A stretch of DNA of 64,000 bases from Cytobacillus firmus (GCF_023612095.1 NZ_CP086235.1:2925501-2989500); one strand, 5' to 3'. Positions 19,382-31,379 are shown, counted from the stretch's first letter. Notes: a model not told the origin generated them from the letters alone. Made by a program: numbers and translations.

Positions 19382-21612
19382 TAACGTTCCACTTCTTCCA
19401 TAATATATGCTTCGATTACGTCGCCTTCCTTGACGTCATTAAAGTTTTTGATGGTAATACCGCACTCATAGCCTTGTGCTACTTCTTTAGCGTCATCTTT
19501 GAATCGCTTAAGAGCGTCAACTTCACCTTCAAAAATTACAACTCCATCGCGGATTAAACGAACGCCGCTGTCACGGGTGATTTTCCCTTCCGTAACATAA
19601 GAACCTGCAATAGTACCGATTTTGGAAACTTTGAATGTCAGGCGTACTTCAGCCTGGCCGATAATTTTTTCCTGGAACTCAGGATCAAGCATACCCTGCA
19701 TCGCCAATTCGATTTCCTCGATTACTTTGTAGATGATGCGGTGCAGGCGGATGTCAACATTTTCTGCATCTGCTGCACGTTTTGCGTTATTGTCAGGACG
19801 TACATTGAATCCAATCACAATAGCGTTGAAAGCAGCAGCTAAAGTGATGTCAGACTCGTTAATGGCACCTACACCTGTATGAAGGATACGAACATTAACA
19901 CCTTCTACATCGATCTTATGAAGAGCGGCAGTCAATGCTTCCGCAGAACCTTGAACGTCCGCTTTCACAACGATGTTTAAGTCTTTCATTTCTCCTTGTT
20001 TCATATGTTCAAACAAGTTATCCAGACTTACGCGTGTTTTTTCATTTCTTTGAGCCTGCAATGCCTGCTGCGCACGGGCTTCCCCAACCTGACGGGCTGT
20101 CTTTTCATCATCAAGAACAGCGAAGCGGTCACCGGCTTGAGGAACATCGTTAAGACCTGTAATCTCTACAGGAGTTGAAGGTCCGGCAGTTTTCACACGG
20201 CGGCCAAGGTCATTAACCATTGCACGGACACGTCCAAATGAGTTACCGACAACGATAGGGTCTCCTACCTTCAATGTACCGTTTTGCACAAGCAGCGTCG
20301 CAACTGAACCGCGTCCTTTGTCAAGCTGTGCTTCGATAACTGTACCAACGGCATTGCGATCAGGATTTGCTTTGTATTCTTCCACTTCACCTACAAGAAG
20401 AATCATTTCAAGCAGTTCATCAATTCCCTCGCCTTTAATAGCTGAGATTGGAACAAAAATCGTGTCTCCGCCCCATGCTTCTGGAACCAGGCCATGTTCA
20501 GTCAGTTCCTGCATAACACGATCAGGATTTGCTGCTTCCTTATCCATTTTGTTAACAGCCACAATGATTGGCACTTCTGCTGCTTTCGCATGGTTAATCG
20601 CTTCAACTGTTTGCGGCATTACACCGTCATCTGCTGCTACAACTAGAATTGTTATATCGGTGATTTTCGCACCGCGGGCACGCATAGTTGTGAACGCAGC
20701 GTGTCCAGGAGTATCAAGGAAAGTAATCTTTTTGCCGTTTTCTTCAACTTGATAAGCTCCGATGTGCTGAGTGATTCCGCCTGCTTCTCCAGCAGTTACT
20801 TTCGTGTTGCGGATAGAGTCAAGCAATGTTGTTTTACCATGGTCAACGTGTCCCATGATTGTTACAACAGATGGACGTTCCACCACTTCGGCATTTTCAT
20901 CTTCAGTGAAGTATACTTCAAGATCGGTTGTATCAACCAGTATCTCTTCTTCTACTTCAACACCATATTCACCTGCAATCAGCTCAATCGCATCTTTGTC
21001 AAGCTCCTGGTTAATGGTTGCCATAACACCAAGCATAAATAGCTTTTTAATGATTTCAGAAGGCTCGCGGTGAAGCTTCTTTCCCAGTTCCGCTACTGTC
21101 AGTGATTCGCTGAAAGTAATTTTTGAAGGAAGCTCCTTCACCTTTTTAGGAGTTGGGGCCACGTGCGTCTGCTGCTGTTTGCCTTTGTTGTTTTTATTCT
21201 TATTGTTGTTTCGGTTATTGTTATTGTTTCTATTGTTATTATTGTTTCTGTTGTTGTTATTGCCTCTATTGTTGCCGGAGAAGTTTTTGCCGGACTGGCT
21301 GCCCTGTCCCTGGCTTCTGTTGTCACCGGATTTATTCTGAGGCTTGCTTTTAGCAGCTGTGGAATTGCCGGCACTATTATTTGTAGCCGTCTTTTGATTT
21401 CCCTGCGGCTTCTGCTGGTTTTGAGGTTTGCTCTGGTTTTGAGCCTGGCTGTCATTCTTGATAAAAATACCATCAAGCTTCTGGACTGCCGCCGGCTCAA
21501 TCGTAGTCATATGATTGGAAACCTCAATATTCATGTCTTTTAATTTTGTAATAACATCCTTGCTTGAAATGTTATGTTTTTTCGCATATTCATAAACGCG
21601 CATTTTACTCAT
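19381..21612 (-). CDS. infB: Translation initiation factor IF-2
   Basis: This GTPase brings initiator tRNA to the 30S subunit and promotes subunit joining. The 743-residue product has an N-terminal IF2_N helix bundle (1-50), a low-complexity linker, a second IF2_N domain (about 165-215), and a G domain with GHVDHGKT (254-261), DTPGH and NKMD. Domains II-IV follow. The linker at residues 111-145 is mostly asparagine broken by Arg and Lys. The ATG follows GGGGGTGA. It belongs to the rimP-nusA-ylxR-ylxQ-infB-ylxP-rbfA operon. Confidence 0.97.
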   Translation of the reverse strand: MSKMRVYEYAKKHNISSKDVITKLKDMNIEVSNHMTTIEPAAVQKLDGIFIKNDSQAQNQSKPQNQQKPQGNQKTATNNSAGNSTAAKSKPQNKSGDNRSQGQGSQSGKNFSGNNRGNNNNRNNNNNRNNNNNRNNNKNKNNKGKQQQTHVAPTPKKVKELPSKITFSESLTVAELGKKLHREPSEIIKKLFMLGVMATINQELDKDAIELIAGEYGVEVEEEILVDTTDLEVYFTEDENAEVVERPSVVTIMGHVDHGKTTLLDSIRNTKVTAGEAGGITQHIGAYQVEENGKKITFLDTPGHAAFTTMRARGAKITDITILVVAADDGVMPQTVEAINHAKAAEVPIIVAVNKMDKEAANPDRVMQELTEHGLVPEAWGGDTIFVPISAIKGEGIDELLEMILLVGEVEEYKANPDRNAVGTVIEAQLDKGRGSVATLLVQNGTLKVGDPIVVGNSFGRVRAMVNDLGRRVKTAGPSTPVEITGLNDVPQAGDRFAVLDDEKTARQVGEARAQQALQAQRNEKTRVSLDNLFEHMKQGEMKDLNIVVKADVQGSAEALTAALHKIDVEGVNVRILHTGVGAINESDITLAAAFNAIVIGFNVRPDNNAKRAADAENVDIRLHRIIYKVIEEIELAMQGMLDPEFQEKIIGQAEVRLTFKVSKIGTIAGSYVTEGKITRDSGVRLIRDGVVIFEGEVDALKRFKDDAKEVAQGYECGITIKNFNDVKEGDVIEAYIMEEVER

Positions 21613-21631
21613 ACTTTCACCCCCGCTAGTA

Positions 21632-21934
21632 TTAATCGAGCAACGTTAACAGCTTTTTTGCAAATCCGGCATCTAACACTGCCACCACAACGCGGGCTTC
21701 CTTCCCTATAGCCTTGCCGAGCATTTCCCGGTTTTGAATCAGCTTATATGGAACCCCAAATGATTTACATTTATCTGTAACTTTTTTTGCCGTATTTGCG
21801 GATGCATCTGCAGACAGCAAAACAAGCTTTGCTTTGCCGTTTCTGATTTCTTTAACAGCAAGCTCTTCTCCCGAAGTAATTTTCCGTGCCCGATTGGCTA
21901 AGCCAAGCAATGACATCCATTGATTTGAATTCAT
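21632..21934 (-). CDS. ylxQ: YlxQ, L7Ae-like RNA-binding protein
   Basis: This 100-residue protein of the ribosomal L7Ae/L30e/S12e family ([28 protein letters not shown]) binds K-turn RNA in characterised relatives. Its ATG overlaps the ylxR stop (ATGA). It lies 19 bases before infB. The exact role in Bacillus is not settled. Confidence 0.93.
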   Translation of the reverse strand: MNSNQWMSLLGLANRARKITSGEELAVKEIRNGKAKLVLLSADASANTAKKVTDKCKSFGVPYKLIQNREMLGKAIGKEARVVVAVLDAGFAKKLLTLLD

Positions 21935-22221
21935 TTGGATTGCCGTTTCTCCTTCTCTATTAACTCCAAGAGGTCTTCATAGACAGCATCATCTATGGAA
22001 ACTTCTAAATGATTGGCTAAGATATTCTTCTTCTTTGCTAACAAAACTGCTTCCTTTTCTTTGGAAAGATAAGCCCCGCGACCTGATTTTTTTCCGGTCG
22101 GGTCAACAGAAACTTCCCCTTCTTTGGAGCGAACGATGCGAACGAGTTCTTTTTTCGGCCTCATTTCACCGGTAGCGACACATTTTCGCAAAGGAACTTT
22201 TTTACGATTGTTCACGATCAT
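21931..22221 (-). CDS. ylxR: YlxR/RnpM RNase P modulator family protein
   Basis: This 96-residue DUF448 protein has the family signature [20 protein letters not shown] and GRGAYLSKE. The B. subtilis homologue has been reported to bind and modulate RNase P and is also called RnpM. It sits between nusA and ylxQ and overlaps ylxQ by four bases. The start has GAGGTGA immediately upstream. Confidence 0.94.
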   Translation of the reverse strand: MIVNNRKKVPLRKCVATGEMRPKKELVRIVRSKEGEVSVDPTGKKSGRGAYLSKEKEAVLLAKKKNILANHLEVSIDDAVYEDLLELIEKEKRQSK

Positions 22222-22232
22222 TCACCTCTTCC

Positions 22233-23390
22233 CTATTCTTTTCCCTCTAAGTGTTCATTCTGAAAATCGAAGTCTGCATCATTTTCATAGTCTTCGTTTT
22301 CATAATCATCATTATCAAAGTTCAACAGTTTTTCATCCCTCGGATAAATTCCGGCTTCACGGGCATCTGTTTCTGATTTGATGTCTATTTTCCAGCCTGT
22401 AAGCTTTGCTGCAAGTCTGGCATTCTGTCCGCGCTTTCCTATTGCCAGAGAAAGCTGATAATCAGGAACTACAACAGTTGTTGCTTTGTCATCTTCATTT
22501 ACGATTACGTCAAGCACCTTTGAAGGGCTTAATGCATTTGCGACGAATACTACCGGATCTGAAGACCATTTAACGATATCAATTTTCTCACCCTTGAGCT
22601 CATTGACTATCGCCTGTACACGTGTTCCTTTAGGACCTACACATGAACCTACCGGATCAACTTCTTCATTGTCAGAATGAACCGAGATCTTAGAACGGTC
22701 CCCTGCTTCACGCGCAACGGATTTGATTTCTACAGTTCCATCATAGATCTCAGGAACTTCGATCTCAAATAATCTCTTCAGCAGGCCAGGATGGGTCCTG
22801 CTTACGAAGATCTGTGGACCTTTTGTTGTCTTTTCTACCTTTGTAATAAAGACTTTAATGCGGTCATGGGGCTGATAACGCTCATTTGGCATTTGTTCGT
22901 TCGCCGGAAGGATCGCTTCAATCTTTCCAAGGCTCACATAGATGAACTTAGGATCTGTACGCTGAACAATTCCCGTCATAATATCTTCTTCACGGTCGAT
23001 AAATTCAGAGTAAATGATGCCTCTCTCCGCTTCACGGACACGCTGTGTAACTACCTGTTTTGCAGTCTGGGCAGCAATACGCCCAAAGTCCTTAGGTGTT
23101 ACTTCCATTTCAACGACATCTTCCACCTGGTAGTTCGGGTTGATTTTTTGTGCATCCTCCACAGAGATCTCAAGACGCGGATCAAATACTTCATCCACTA
23201 CCTCTTTGCGGGCAAAGACTCTCATCGTTCCGTTCCCTAGGTTTAAATCAATGCGCACATTCTGTGCCTGATTAAAGTTTCTGCGGTAGGCTGACACCAA
23301 TGCAGCTTCAATGGCTTCGATAATCACATCGCGAGAAATGCCTTTTTCTTTCTCAAGCAATGTCAGAGCATCCAAAAGTTCACTGCTCAT
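22233..23390 (-). CDS. nusA: Transcription termination/antitermination factor NusA
   Basis: NusA binds RNA polymerase and controls pausing, termination and antitermination. The 385-residue product has an N-terminal polymerase-binding domain (about 1-125), an S1 domain (about 135-200) and two KH domains ([12 protein letters not shown] and [22 protein letters not shown]). An acidic tail follows ([12 protein letters not shown]). The C-terminal acidic repeats of proteobacterial NusA are absent, as is normal in Firmicutes. It is downstream of rimP in the usual operon. Confidence 0.97.
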   Translation of the reverse strand: MSSELLDALTLLEKEKGISRDVIIEAIEAALVSAYRRNFNQAQNVRIDLNLGNGTMRVFARKEVVDEVFDPRLEISVEDAQKINPNYQVEDVVEMEVTPKDFGRIAAQTAKQVVTQRVREAERGIIYSEFIDREEDIMTGIVQRTDPKFIYVSLGKIEAILPANEQMPNERYQPHDRIKVFITKVEKTTKGPQIFVSRTHPGLLKRLFEIEVPEIYDGTVEIKSVAREAGDRSKISVHSDNEEVDPVGSCVGPKGTRVQAIVNELKGEKIDIVKWSSDPVVFVANALSPSKVLDVIVNEDDKATTVVVPDYQLSLAIGKRGQNARLAAKLTGWKIDIKSETDAREAGIYPRDEKLLNFDNDDYENEDYENDADFDFQNEHLEGKE

Positions 23391-23484
23391 GAGATTTATA
23401 TCCCCCTTTTATTTCTCTTTTAAAAAATGATCAACTTTAAAGCAGCAATTTGCTTTTCTTAATAAGCAAGCCCGCAATCAGCTG

Positions 23485-23955
23485 TTATTCAAATACAACG
23501 GCTAAACGGGCATTCGCTACCTTCTCATAAGGAATTTCAATGTTTTTCTTCCTTGTTTTGATTTTCACTTCTACCGTAACGGTCTCGCCGTCAAATTGGG
23601 TTAACACACCTTCGAACGTCTTTTCACCATCAATGGGCTCGTATGTTTTAATGTAAACATTCTTGCCGACTGCTTTAATAAAATCACTGTCTTTCTTAAG
23701 AGGGCGTTCAGCTCCCGGCGATGAAACTTCCAAGAAATAGTTGTATGGAATCGGATCTTCAGCATCAAGCTTTTCGCTTAGCCTTTCACTGACCATTCCG
23801 CATTCCTCGATATCAACACCAGTTTCTTTATCAATAAATACGCGAAGGAACCAGTCTTTCCCTTCTTTTACATATTCAATGTCGACTAATTCTAAATTAA
23901 GTTCATCCACAATAGGGGTGACGAGTTGTTCCACCGTTTCAGTCACTTTGCTCAT
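23485..23955 (-). CDS. rimP: Ribosome maturation factor RimP
   Basis: RimP acts in 30S subunit maturation. The 156-residue product has the conserved [25 protein letters not shown] core (split here for length) and the [12 protein letters not shown] motif. The ATG follows AAGGAGGGATATGA. It is the first gene of the rimP-nusA-infB-rbfA operon. The promoter should lie in the 270-base gap toward polC, but I cannot pick it with confidence. Confidence 0.95.
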   Translation of the reverse strand: MSKVTETVEQLVTPIVDELNLELVDIEYVKEGKDWFLRVFIDKETGVDIEECGMVSERLSEKLDAEDPIPYNYFLEVSSPGAERPLKKDSDFIKAVGKNVYIKTYEPIDGEKTFEGVLTQFDGETVTVEVKIKTRKKNIEIPYEKVANARLAVVFE

Positions 23956-24089
23956 TCATATCCCTCCTTTTTCATGGAATCTTAAGCGCTGTTTTTCAAT
24001 CAATAAATCAGAAATTGGCTCTGCTAAACTTAATTAACATATAGTTTTAACATAGATCCGATATTAAGAAAAAACCGTACACAACACGA

Positions 24090-24111
24090 AAGAGTGGGTT
24101 GCCCCACTCTT
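24090..24111 (-). terminator. Hairpin downstream of polC
   Basis: A 9-bp stem AAGAGTGGG/CCCACTCTT with a TTGC loop is followed on the minus strand by only a few T residues (TCGTGTTG). It probably terminates polC, about 115 bases past its stop. Confidence 0.55.
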
Positions 24112-24224
24112 CCTTTTGCGAGAGTTATTCTTAGTATTTCCAATAAAACTATACCATAACCAATTTTTTTATGCAAATGGAATAGCTGTCAGCAGTAGGG
24201 TTTGAACCATTCGCTCGTCTATTT

Positions 24225-27200
24225 TTAGAATAGAGACAGCTGGTTTTGTTCCGGAAGGGATTCAAGGCAGCCGTGGTTATCAAGATACTCTATAATCGTC
24301 TTCGACACTTTTCCGCGCTGCTGCAGGTCTTCCTTCGAGAGGAATTCCCCTTCTCCCCTTGCTTTTACTATATTGAATGCTGCATTTGTACCCAAACCCG
24401 GAATGGAATTAAACGGCGGTATCAAAGAATCTCCATCAATGATAAACTCACTTGCGCTTGAGCGGTATAAGTCCACCTTTTGGAAATTAAATCCCCTTTC
24501 ATTCATTTCCAGAGCCAATTCCATTACAGTTAAGAGGTTCTTTTCTTTCGTTGAAGCATCAAGTCCCTTTGCATTGATTTCTTCGATGAGTGCACGGATC
24601 GCCTGGGATCCTTTAACCATTGCATCCACATCAAAGTCTTCTGCACGGACAGTAAAGTATGCTGCATAGTAGAGAAGCGGATGGTGCACTTTAAAGTAGG
24701 CAATCCGGACAGCCATTAATACGTAAGCAGCCGCATGGGCTTTAGGGAACATGTATTTAATCTTTTTACAGGAATCAATGTACCATTCAGGCACTTCATT
24801 CTTTCTCATTTCCTCTTCCATCTCATCGCTCAGACCTTTACCCTTACGGACCGATTCCATGATTTTGAAAGCAAAAGCAGGCTCCAGGCCCTGATAGATT
24901 AAATAAACCATTATATCATCACGGCAGCCGATTACTTCACTTAGGTTACAGATGTTATTATGGATTAATTCCTGGGCATTTCCGAGCCAAACATCTGTAC
25001 CATGAGAAAGACCTGAAATCTGCACAAGCTCTGAGAAAGTGGTCGGTTTTGTATCTTCGAGCATCTGGCGGACAAACCGCGTACCAAATTCGGGTATGCC
25101 AAGTGTTCCGGTTTTACACATGATTTGCTCTTCTGTCACACCAAGTGATTCCGGCCCGCTGAAAATTTTCATTACTTCAGGGTCATCTGTGGGAATGGTT
25201 TTTGGATCAATTCCGCTCAGGTCTTGAAGCATTCTAATAACAGTCGGATCATCGTGACCCAGTATATCAAGTTTTAATAAATTATCATGAATGGAATGGA
25301 AGTCAAAATGGGTTGTTTTCCATTCAGATGTCCGGTCGTCTGCAGGGAACTGAATTGGCGAAAAGTCGTATATATCCATGTAGTCCGGCACAACAATGAT
25401 ACCGCCCGGATGCTGTCCGGTTGTCCGCTTCACCCCTGTACAGCCGGAAGCGAGCCTGTCAATTTCCGCACCCCTAATTTGCAGATTATTATCGTTCTGA
25501 TATGCTTTGACATAACCAAAAGCTGTTTTATCGGCAACAGTACCGATCGTACCGGCACGGTATACATAATCCTCGCCGAATAGCACCTTTGTATAGTTAT
25601 GGGCTCTAGGCTGGTATTCCCCAGAGAAGTTCAAGTCAATGTCGGGAACTTTATCTCCCTTGAAACCAAGGAACGTTTCGAACGGAATATCATGTCCATC
25701 CTTTTTATATTTAGCTCCGCAGCTCGGACAATCTTTATCAGGCAGGTCGAAGCCGGAGCCAACTGACCCGTCATTGAAAAACTCGGATGTTTTGCATTCC
25801 GGGCAAACGTAATGCGGCGGCAGCGGATTTACCTCTGTTATTTCGGTCATTGTCGCAACAAAGGAGGATCCGACAGATCCACGGGAACCAACCAGATAGC
25901 CATCATCCAGTGATTTTTTTACAAGCTTGTGAGAGATCAGATAGATAACCGCGAAACCATGTCCGATAATACTCTTAAGCTCTTTTTCAAGGCGCGCTTC
26001 AACAATCTCAGGAAGCGGATCACCATAGATTCTCCTTGCCATTCCGTAACTCATGCTGCGCATCTCTTCATCTGCGCCTTCAATTTTTGGCGTATACAAA
26101 TCATCTTTAATCGGCTTTATTTCTTCAATCATATCCGCTATTTTGTTCGTATTCTCTATCACAATTTCCTTCGCTTTGTCTTTGCCGAGAAATGAAAAAG
26201 CGTCAAGCATTTCATTGGTAGTCCTGAAATGAACATCCGGAAGCTGATGGCGATTCAGCGGATTCGCGCCTCCCTGGGAATTAACAAGGATCTTCCGATA
26301 GATTTTATCATTAGGGTTTAGGTAATGGACATTGCCGGTTGCGACTACCGGCAGACCAAGCTTATCACCCAATTTAACAATATTGCCGATGATTTCTTCA
26401 AGCGCTTTTTCATCTCTTACAAGTTCAAGCTCTAAAAGGTGTGCATAAACGGCTTTTGGATGGACTTCAAGATAATCATAGAATTGTGCAGTATCTTCGA
26501 CTTCATCCGGAGATTTCTGCATCATGCCTTCAAAGACTTCCCCTTTATCGCACCCGGAACCAACCAGTATTCCTTCACGATGCTTTTGAAGGACTGACCT
26601 GGGAATGCGCGGTACTCTGTAAAAGTATTCCATATGCGAGATGGATACGAGTTTAAAAAGGTTCTTCAGACCTGTTTCTGTTTGTGCAAGCAGGGTGCAA
26701 TGGGCTGGTCTTGCACGCTGATAAGCATTTCCCTGCCCCATATTGTCATTGAACTGATCATGATATTCAATCCCTTTTTCTTCTGCACCCTTTAGCATCT
26801 TAAGCAGCAGATAGCCTGTTGCCTCCGCATCATAGATAGCACGGTGATGCTGGGTAAGTTCAACATCGAATTTTTTGGCAAGGGTATTCAGACGGTGATT
26901 TTTCATGTCGGGATATAAAAAACGTGCAAGTTCAAGAGTATCTATTACAGGATTTGGCGCCTTGCCAATACCGATTTTTTTATAGCCGACATTCAGGAAC
27001 CCCATATCGAATGAAGCATTATGTGCTACTAAAACAGCATCTCCTGTCCATTCCTGGAATTTCTTCAGAACTTCTTCCACTTCCGGTGCATTCTCCACCA
27101 GATCATCTGTTATTCCAGTCAGATTAATGGTTGTTGCGGATAAAGGGTGATGAGGGTTTGCAAAGGATTCAAATCGATCAATGATTTCACCATCATGAAT

Positions 27201-28535
27201 CTTAACTGCGGCAAGCTCAATAATCGTATCATATACAGCTGATAAGCCGGTTGTCTCAACATCAAATACAACATACGTATCATCAGTAAGCTTGCGATGC
27301 GCATCATTATAAGCAATCGGCACACCATCATCCACAAGGTTTACTTCAATTCCGTACAGAATCTTAATATCATTCTTTTTCCCGGCACCATAGGCTTCAG
27401 GGAATGACTGAGCAACAGCATGGTCTGTAATGGCCACTGCTTTATGGCCCCATTTCTTCGCCTGGGAAACCAGTGCACTGACAGATGAAACAGCATCCAT
27501 TTGGCTCATCGGAGTATGAAGATGAAGTTCAACCCTTTTTTCTTCAGCAGGCGATGTATCCTGCCTTTGGATAGGTTTGATCTCATTAATATCGTTCCCG
27601 ATCATTACCAGATCACGGACAAAAGTATCGTTTTGAATGCTTCCCCGGACCTTTAGCCACATCCCTTTTTGAATATGCTGATATAAAGCGGCATCCTCTT
27701 TATCCCGGGAAAACATTTTTACTAGAATGGAACTGGTATAATCCGTAATTTTAAAAGTTAAGAGTGTCCGGCCGCTGCGGAGCTCTCTTGTCTCGGCAGC
27801 AAACACGTAGCCTTCAACGGCTACCCGGCGTTCTTCATCTACTATATCAATCAATTTGCGGTAATCAGCATCATCTTTAATGGTAAGACCAATCGTAAGC
27901 GGCCCCTTGGGTGCTGTGTGATCTGCAGATTCAGCTTCAGCTTCTTTCTTCTGCATTTCGATTGCTGCCTGGAGACCACGCTCCTGGTCTTCTTTGCGTT
28001 TGGCTTCCATGAACTTTTCATATTCTTCATTGGAACCATCAGTGGAAACTTCTGTATCAACTGTTAAGGCCGGAAAGCCAAACACTTGAAACACATCTGA
28101 CATAATGCCGGCATACTTCTTCTTGATAGACAATCCTTCCAATTCATTACGGACTTTAATGATAATTTTGTTGCCCTGTACAGAAGGAACCTGCTCATTC
28201 AGAAGCTTTAATAGCGGCGGCGCCATGCCATCCATTTCTTTAATGCAGTTATGCCAGTATTCAAGTACAAGCTGTTCAGTAAAATCCTGATTTCTGACAG
28301 AGATGCTATATGAAATTTCTGCGATATGGGAAAATGTTTTTTCCAGCTGATCTGTGAAACGGCTATATACACTGCAAGGCAAAATCTTTGGAAAAGCAAA
28401 ATAAAAATGCCATTTCCGTGACTGTCTTTCGACTATGACCCTTTCGATTTGGGCATCATGAAAGTGCTGCACAAAGGCATCTTCAGTTAGCTGCATCTGC
28501 TGGAGCAAGAGCTGAAATCTAGAAGGTTCGCTCAT
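24225..28535 (-). CDS. polC: DNA polymerase III PolC-type, alpha subunit with proofreading exonuclease
   Basis: This is the main replicative polymerase of low-GC Gram-positives. The 1436-residue product has an N-terminal domain (1-230), an OB-fold (about 235-325), and a PHP domain ([10 protein letters not shown]) split by a DnaQ-like 3'-5' exonuclease (DVETTGLS near 425). The palm follows, with GSRGSVGSS and the zinc-finger cysteines [10 protein letters not shown] and CPSCGAKY, then the PDIDLNFSG active site and the helix-hairpin-helix tail. The ATG at 28535 follows GGGAGAGA. An in-frame ATG five codons upstream falls in the ribosome site. In B. subtilis proS precedes polC, but here it does not. 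Confidence 0.97.
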   Translation of the reverse strand: MSEPSRFQLLLQQMQLTEDAFVQHFHDAQIERVIVERQSRKWHFYFAFPKILPCSVYSRFTDQLEKTFSHIAEISYSISVRNQDFTEQLVLEYWHNCIKEMDGMAPPLLKLLNEQVPSVQGNKIIIKVRNELEGLSIKKKYAGIMSDVFQVFGFPALTVDTEVSTDGSNEEYEKFMEAKRKEDQERGLQAAIEMQKKEAEAESADHTAPKGPLTIGLTIKDDADYRKLIDIVDEERRVAVEGYVFAAETRELRSGRTLLTFKITDYTSSILVKMFSRDKEDAALYQHIQKGMWLKVRGSIQNDTFVRDLVMIGNDINEIKPIQRQDTSPAEEKRVELHLHTPMSQMDAVSSVSALVSQAKKWGHKAVAITDHAVAQSFPEAYGAGKKNDIKILYGIEVNLVDDGVPIAYNDAHRKLTDDTYVVFDVETTGLSAVYDTIIELAAVKIHDGEIIDRFESFANPHHPLSATTINLTGITDDLVENAPEVEEVLKKFQEWTGDAVLVAHNASFDMGFLNVGYKKIGIGKAPNPVIDTLELARFLYPDMKNHRLNTLAKKFDVELTQHHRAIYDAEATGYLLLKMLKGAEEKGIEYHDQFNDNMGQGNAYQRARPAHCTLLAQTETGLKNLFKLVSISHMEYFYRVPRIPRSVLQKHREGILVGSGCDKGEVFEGMMQKSPDEVEDTAQFYDYLEVHPKAVYAHLLELELVRDEKALEEIIGNIVKLGDKLGLPVVATGNVHYLNPNDKIYRKILVNSQGGANPLNRHQLPDVHFRTTNEMLDAFSFLGKDKAKEIVIENTNKIADMIEEIKPIKDDLYTPKIEGADEEMRSMSYGMARRIYGDPLPEIVEARLEKELKSIIGHGFAVIYLISHKLVKKSLDDGYLVGSRGSVGSSFVATMTEITEVNPLPPHYVCPECKTSEFFNDGSVGSGFDLPDKDCPSCGAKYKKDGHDIPFETFLGFKGDKVPDIDLNFSGEYQPRAHNYTKVLFGEDYVYRAGTIGTVADKTAFGYVKAYQNDNNLQIRGAEIDRLASGCTGVKRTTGQHPGGIIVVPDYMDIYDFSPIQFPADDRTSEWKTTHFDFHSIHDNLLKLDILGHDDPTVIRMLQDLSGIDPKTIPTDDPEVMKIFSGPESLGVTEEQIMCKTGTLGIPEFGTRFVRQMLEDTKPTTFSELVQISGLSHGTDVWLGNAQELIHNNICNLSEVIGCRDDIMVYLIYQGLEPAFAFKIMESVRKGKGLSDEMEEEMRKNEVPEWYIDSCKKIKYMFPKAHAAAYVLMAVRIAYFKVHHPLLYYAAYFTVRAEDFDVDAMVKGSQAIRALIEEINAKGLDASTKEKNLLTVMELALEMNERGFNFQKVDLYRSSASEFIIDGDSLIPPFNSIPGLGTNAAFNIVKARGEGEFLSKEDLQQRGKVSKTIIEYLDNHGCLESLPEQNQLSLF

Positions 28536-28615
28536 CTTTCTCTCTCCCATCCAATATTCTTGATTTCTATTTTAAGTTGAATTTTTTATTGTAATTTAAA
28601 AAACAGACGGACTTA

Positions 28616-28645
28616 ATTATAACATATCGTATGAAATAGTGATTG
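28616..28645 (-). promoter_or_regulatory. Possible SigmaA promoter of polC
   Basis: A perfect -10 TATAAT sits at 28616-28621 on the minus strand between the rasP terminator and polC. No good -35 lies 17 bases upstream (AATCAC at best), so only the -10 is convincing. Confidence 0.35.
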
Positions 28646-28677
28646 AAAAAACGGATTCCATTTTGGAACCCGTTTTT
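28645..28677 (-). terminator. Terminator between rasP and polC
   Basis: AAAAAACGG(G)TTCCA pairs with TGGAA(T)CCGTTTTTT with one mismatch and a short loop. It has T tracts on both strands and lies about 50 bases past the rasP stop. Confidence 0.8.
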
Positions 28678-28729
28678 TGTCTGAATTAGAGCATATTTTT
28701 CTGCAGGAATGTTGCCCTGCACTGATTTT

Positions 28730-29992
28730 TTAAAGGAAAAATCTCTGAATATCGTTCCATGTGACCACTAACATTAAGAGCATTAAAAGGGCAAATCCTA
28801 TAAAATGGACCATTCCCTCTTTGTGGCGGTCAATTGGCTTCCCTCTTACTGCCTCTACTGCAAAGAACATTAATCTTCCGCCATCAAGAGCCGGAATTGG
28901 AAGCAGGTTCATAATTCCCAGATTTATGCTTAGGATTCCTGCCCATTTCATCAGGTAGTAGATGCCGGATTTGGCTACAGTATCTGTTGAAACATAAATG
29001 CCTACCGGGCCTGATAATGCATCAATTGAAAACTGTCCAGTGACAAGCTTACCCAGCATAACAAAAATTTCTTTTGTCCAGAAATACGTTTCTTTGGCTC
29101 CGTAGGTAATAGCCTTTAATGGAGATTTTTCCATCGGGCTATAAACACCAATGATTCCAATTTTTTCACCTTCTACATCCTGAACCTTTGGTGTAACCGA
29201 TATAGTATGTTCCTGACCGTTTCTTTCCACTAAAAATTCGAGTTCTTCACTTGGGTTCTTTCTAATGATTTCAACTACATCTGACCAGCTTGAAATTTCG
29301 GCTCCATCCACACTTTGAACCATATCGCCTTCCTTTAGCCCAGCTTCATATGCTGCACCATCAGGCGTCAGCTTGCCAAGGGCAGGTTCATTTGTTGGAA
29401 TGCCCTGCAATAAGGCTATTAGAACAAAAACGATAAAAGCCAAAACAAAATTCATCATTGGACCCGCGAAAATCGCCATTGTTCTCTGGCCCAAGGTCTT
29501 TGATGCAAATTGACGATCATACGGAGCAATGAGCGTTTCGGTCCCATCCTCTACCAGTACAGCTGAACGGCTGACTTTGAAAATTTGGAGGGACTCATCC
29601 TCTTCTCCCTCAACATATCCTTTTATTAAAAGGGTATGCTCAATATCAGCATCCTCAACTTCAACGATTCTTGCATCAGGATATTTATCTTTGTTGTTTA
29701 AAATAATTTTGCTTACTTCCTCGTTTTTATCAAGGATTAAGCCGATGCGATAGCCTGGTTTGATTTCCACCATTTCAGGATCTTCACCGGCCATGCGGAC
29801 AAACCCGCCGATGGGCAGAAGACGAATCGTATATACTGTTTCATCTTTTTTAAAGGAAAACACCTTTGGCCCAAATCCAATTGCAAATTCCCGGCAGAGT
29901 ATTCCTGCTCTTTTTGCGAATATTAAATGTCCAAGTTCATGAAAAAATACCAGTGCCCCAAAAATAACAATAAAGGCTATTACTGTACTCAA
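28730..29992 (-). CDS. rasP: Site-2 intramembrane metalloprotease RasP/RseP
   Basis: This intramembrane zinc protease cleaves anti-sigma factors and leftover signal peptides (RsiW, FtsL in B. subtilis). The 420-residue product has HELGH (18-22) in the first membrane helix and a PDZ domain (about 190-275). The LDGGR motif near 370 supplies the third zinc ligand, followed by C-terminal helices. The start is TTG with AAGGTGG upstream. It follows dxr, and a terminator lies after it. B. subtilis has proS next, which is absent here. Confidence 0.95.
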   Translation of the reverse strand: MSTVIAFIVIFGALVFFHELGHLIFAKRAGILCREFAIGFGPKVFSFKKDETVYTIRLLPIGGFVRMAGEDPEMVEIKPGYRIGLILDKNEEVSKIILNNKDKYPDARIVEVEDADIEHTLLIKGYVEGEEDESLQIFKVSRSAVLVEDGTETLIAPYDRQFASKTLGQRTMAIFAGPMMNFVLAFIVFVLIALLQGIPTNEPALGKLTPDGAAYEAGLKEGDMVQSVDGAEISSWSDVVEIIRKNPSEELEFLVERNGQEHTISVTPKVQDVEGEKIGIIGVYSPMEKSPLKAITYGAKETYFWTKEIFVMLGKLVTGQFSIDALSGPVGIYVSTDTVAKSGIYYLMKWAGILSINLGIMNLLPIPALDGGRLMFFAVEAVRGKPIDRHKEGMVHFIGFALLMLLMLVVTWNDIQRFFL

Positions 29993-30087
29993 GTTTTAAC
30001 CACCTTTTTTTAGAGGTTGTTCAACTGCTGCTGGTAAGTGCATTACTTTATCAGCTTTTACACATTTTTCAGCACTTGAACACAAGC

Positions 30088-31229
30088 TTATAGAAGCGAG
30101 CTGACAAATCTCCTCGTTTCCAAATCTGTTTCCTGAATTTCAGTCAGACTTGGATTCTTGATGATGTCATGGCTGCCCAGTGCTCTTTCGATGAAATCTT
30201 CTATTTGCAGGAAGGTAATCTTTCCATCCAGGAATGCAGCAACAGCAGCTTCATTCGCAGCATTCAATACGGCTGGCATTGATCCTCCCGCTTTTCCGGC
30301 TTCATAGGCAAATTTCAGGCAGCGAAAACGATTAAAGTCCATTTCTGCAAAATGGAGCTTGCCAATTTCAGCAAGATTCAGCCGTTTTGCTGTTTGCAGC
30401 GGGAGCCTGTCAGGATATGTTAAAGCATATTGTATTGGTACTCTCATATCCGGTGTGCCAAGCTGTGCGATTACACTGCTGTCATGATATTCCACCATGG
30501 AATGGATAATGCTTTCTTTATGAAGAAGGACATCTATTTTACTGTAGTCCATGGAGAAAAGCCAATGTGCTTCAATAACTTCGAGTCCCTTATTCATCAT
30601 AGTGGCAGAATCGATGGTGATTTTTGCTCCCATTGACCAATTCGGATGATTAAGCGCCTCTTTGACAGTCACATTTTCCAGTTCCTTGCGGGAGCGGTCC
30701 CTGAAACTGCCTCCAGAAGCTGTTAATATGAGCCTTTCAATATTTTTTTCTTTTTCCCCTGCAGAGATTGAAAAATAGCGGAGTGTTCACTGTCTACAGG
30801 AAGCAGGGGTACCCCATTACGCTTTGCTGCTTCCATGACCAGATGGCCGGCAGTTACAAGGGTTTCCTTATTCGCGATGGCGATTGTCTTCTTTTCCTCA
30901 ATCGCCTGCAGGGTAGGATTAAGGCCTACACTGCCTAATACTGCATTAACCAGTATGTCTGATTTTTTGTAAACGGCAACTTCTATCAAACCTTCATGTC
31001 CATATGTAAATGTTATGCCGGGAAACTCTGTTTTAAGAATATCTGCGGAACTTTTTTCTGATAGGGAGACAAGTTCCGGCTGAAAGTCAGATATTATCTT
31101 CCTGGCAAGATCTATATTCCTCCCGGCAGACATGGCTGCCAGCTTAAAATCCTCGGGGTGCTCTTTAATAATATCGAGGGTCTGTATTCCAATAGACCCT
31201 GTTGCCCCCATCAAACTGATATGTTTCAT
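30088..31229 (-). pseudogene. dxr: 1-deoxy-D-xylulose 5-phosphate reductoisomerase, frameshifted
   Basis: This is the second step of the MEP isoprenoid pathway, feeding UppS downstream. The upstream part carries the NADPH motif GATGSIG (8-14) and ends its good frame at SAIFQSLQG. The downstream part restarts in another frame with [13 protein letters not shown] and continues through [23 protein letters not shown] one-base loss in 30743-30759 (G4 next to A5 and A7 runs) explains the break, and one extra G gives [12 protein letters not shown]. The repaired length is about 380 residues, normal for the family. The gene is essential in Bacillus, so a sequencing error is likely. The ATG at 31229 follows AAGGAGGAG. 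Confidence 0.87.
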
Positions 31230-31244
31230 AGTCTCCTCCTTATA

Positions 31245-31379
31245 AGAAAAGCGGAAGCGCCTTGCTCACCCCCGACAAGCATAAGATGAGCCACACCCAC
31301 TTAAAGGCGTTCTTTGCATTTATGCAGGCACGGCTTATGACCTCGGAGTGGCTGGCGCCGGAGCTGAACAATTATCTAG
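31245..31379 (+). repeat. Hairpin intergenic repeat, full-length form
   Basis: This 135-base element fills most of the cdsA-dxr spacer. It starts AGAAAAGCGGAAGCGCC and ends GGCGCCGGAGCTGAACA followed by ATTATCTAG. Arms at 31257-31285 and 31334-31358 form an imperfect inverted repeat (GCGCC...CATAAG with CTTATG...GGCGC). Shorter versions occur at 35799-35843 and 48711-48730. It resembles intergenic repeats I recall from several Bacillus-group genomes. No ORF is inside. The AGAAAAGCGG end lies right beside the dxr ribosome binding site. Confidence 0.7.

Noticed and set aside
21163..21543. Plus-strand ORFs opposite infB with very hydrophobic Val/Ile/Cys-rich products
   Set aside because: They are the complement of the Asn-rich IF2 linker; no ribosome site or family match.
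24185..24225. T-loop-like string GGTTCAAACC beside polC
   Set aside because: No acceptor stem, anticodon arm or D arm around it, so not a tRNA.
30088..31229. Two separate genes at dxr
   Set aside because: The two frames are consecutive parts of one DXR protein joined by one missing base.
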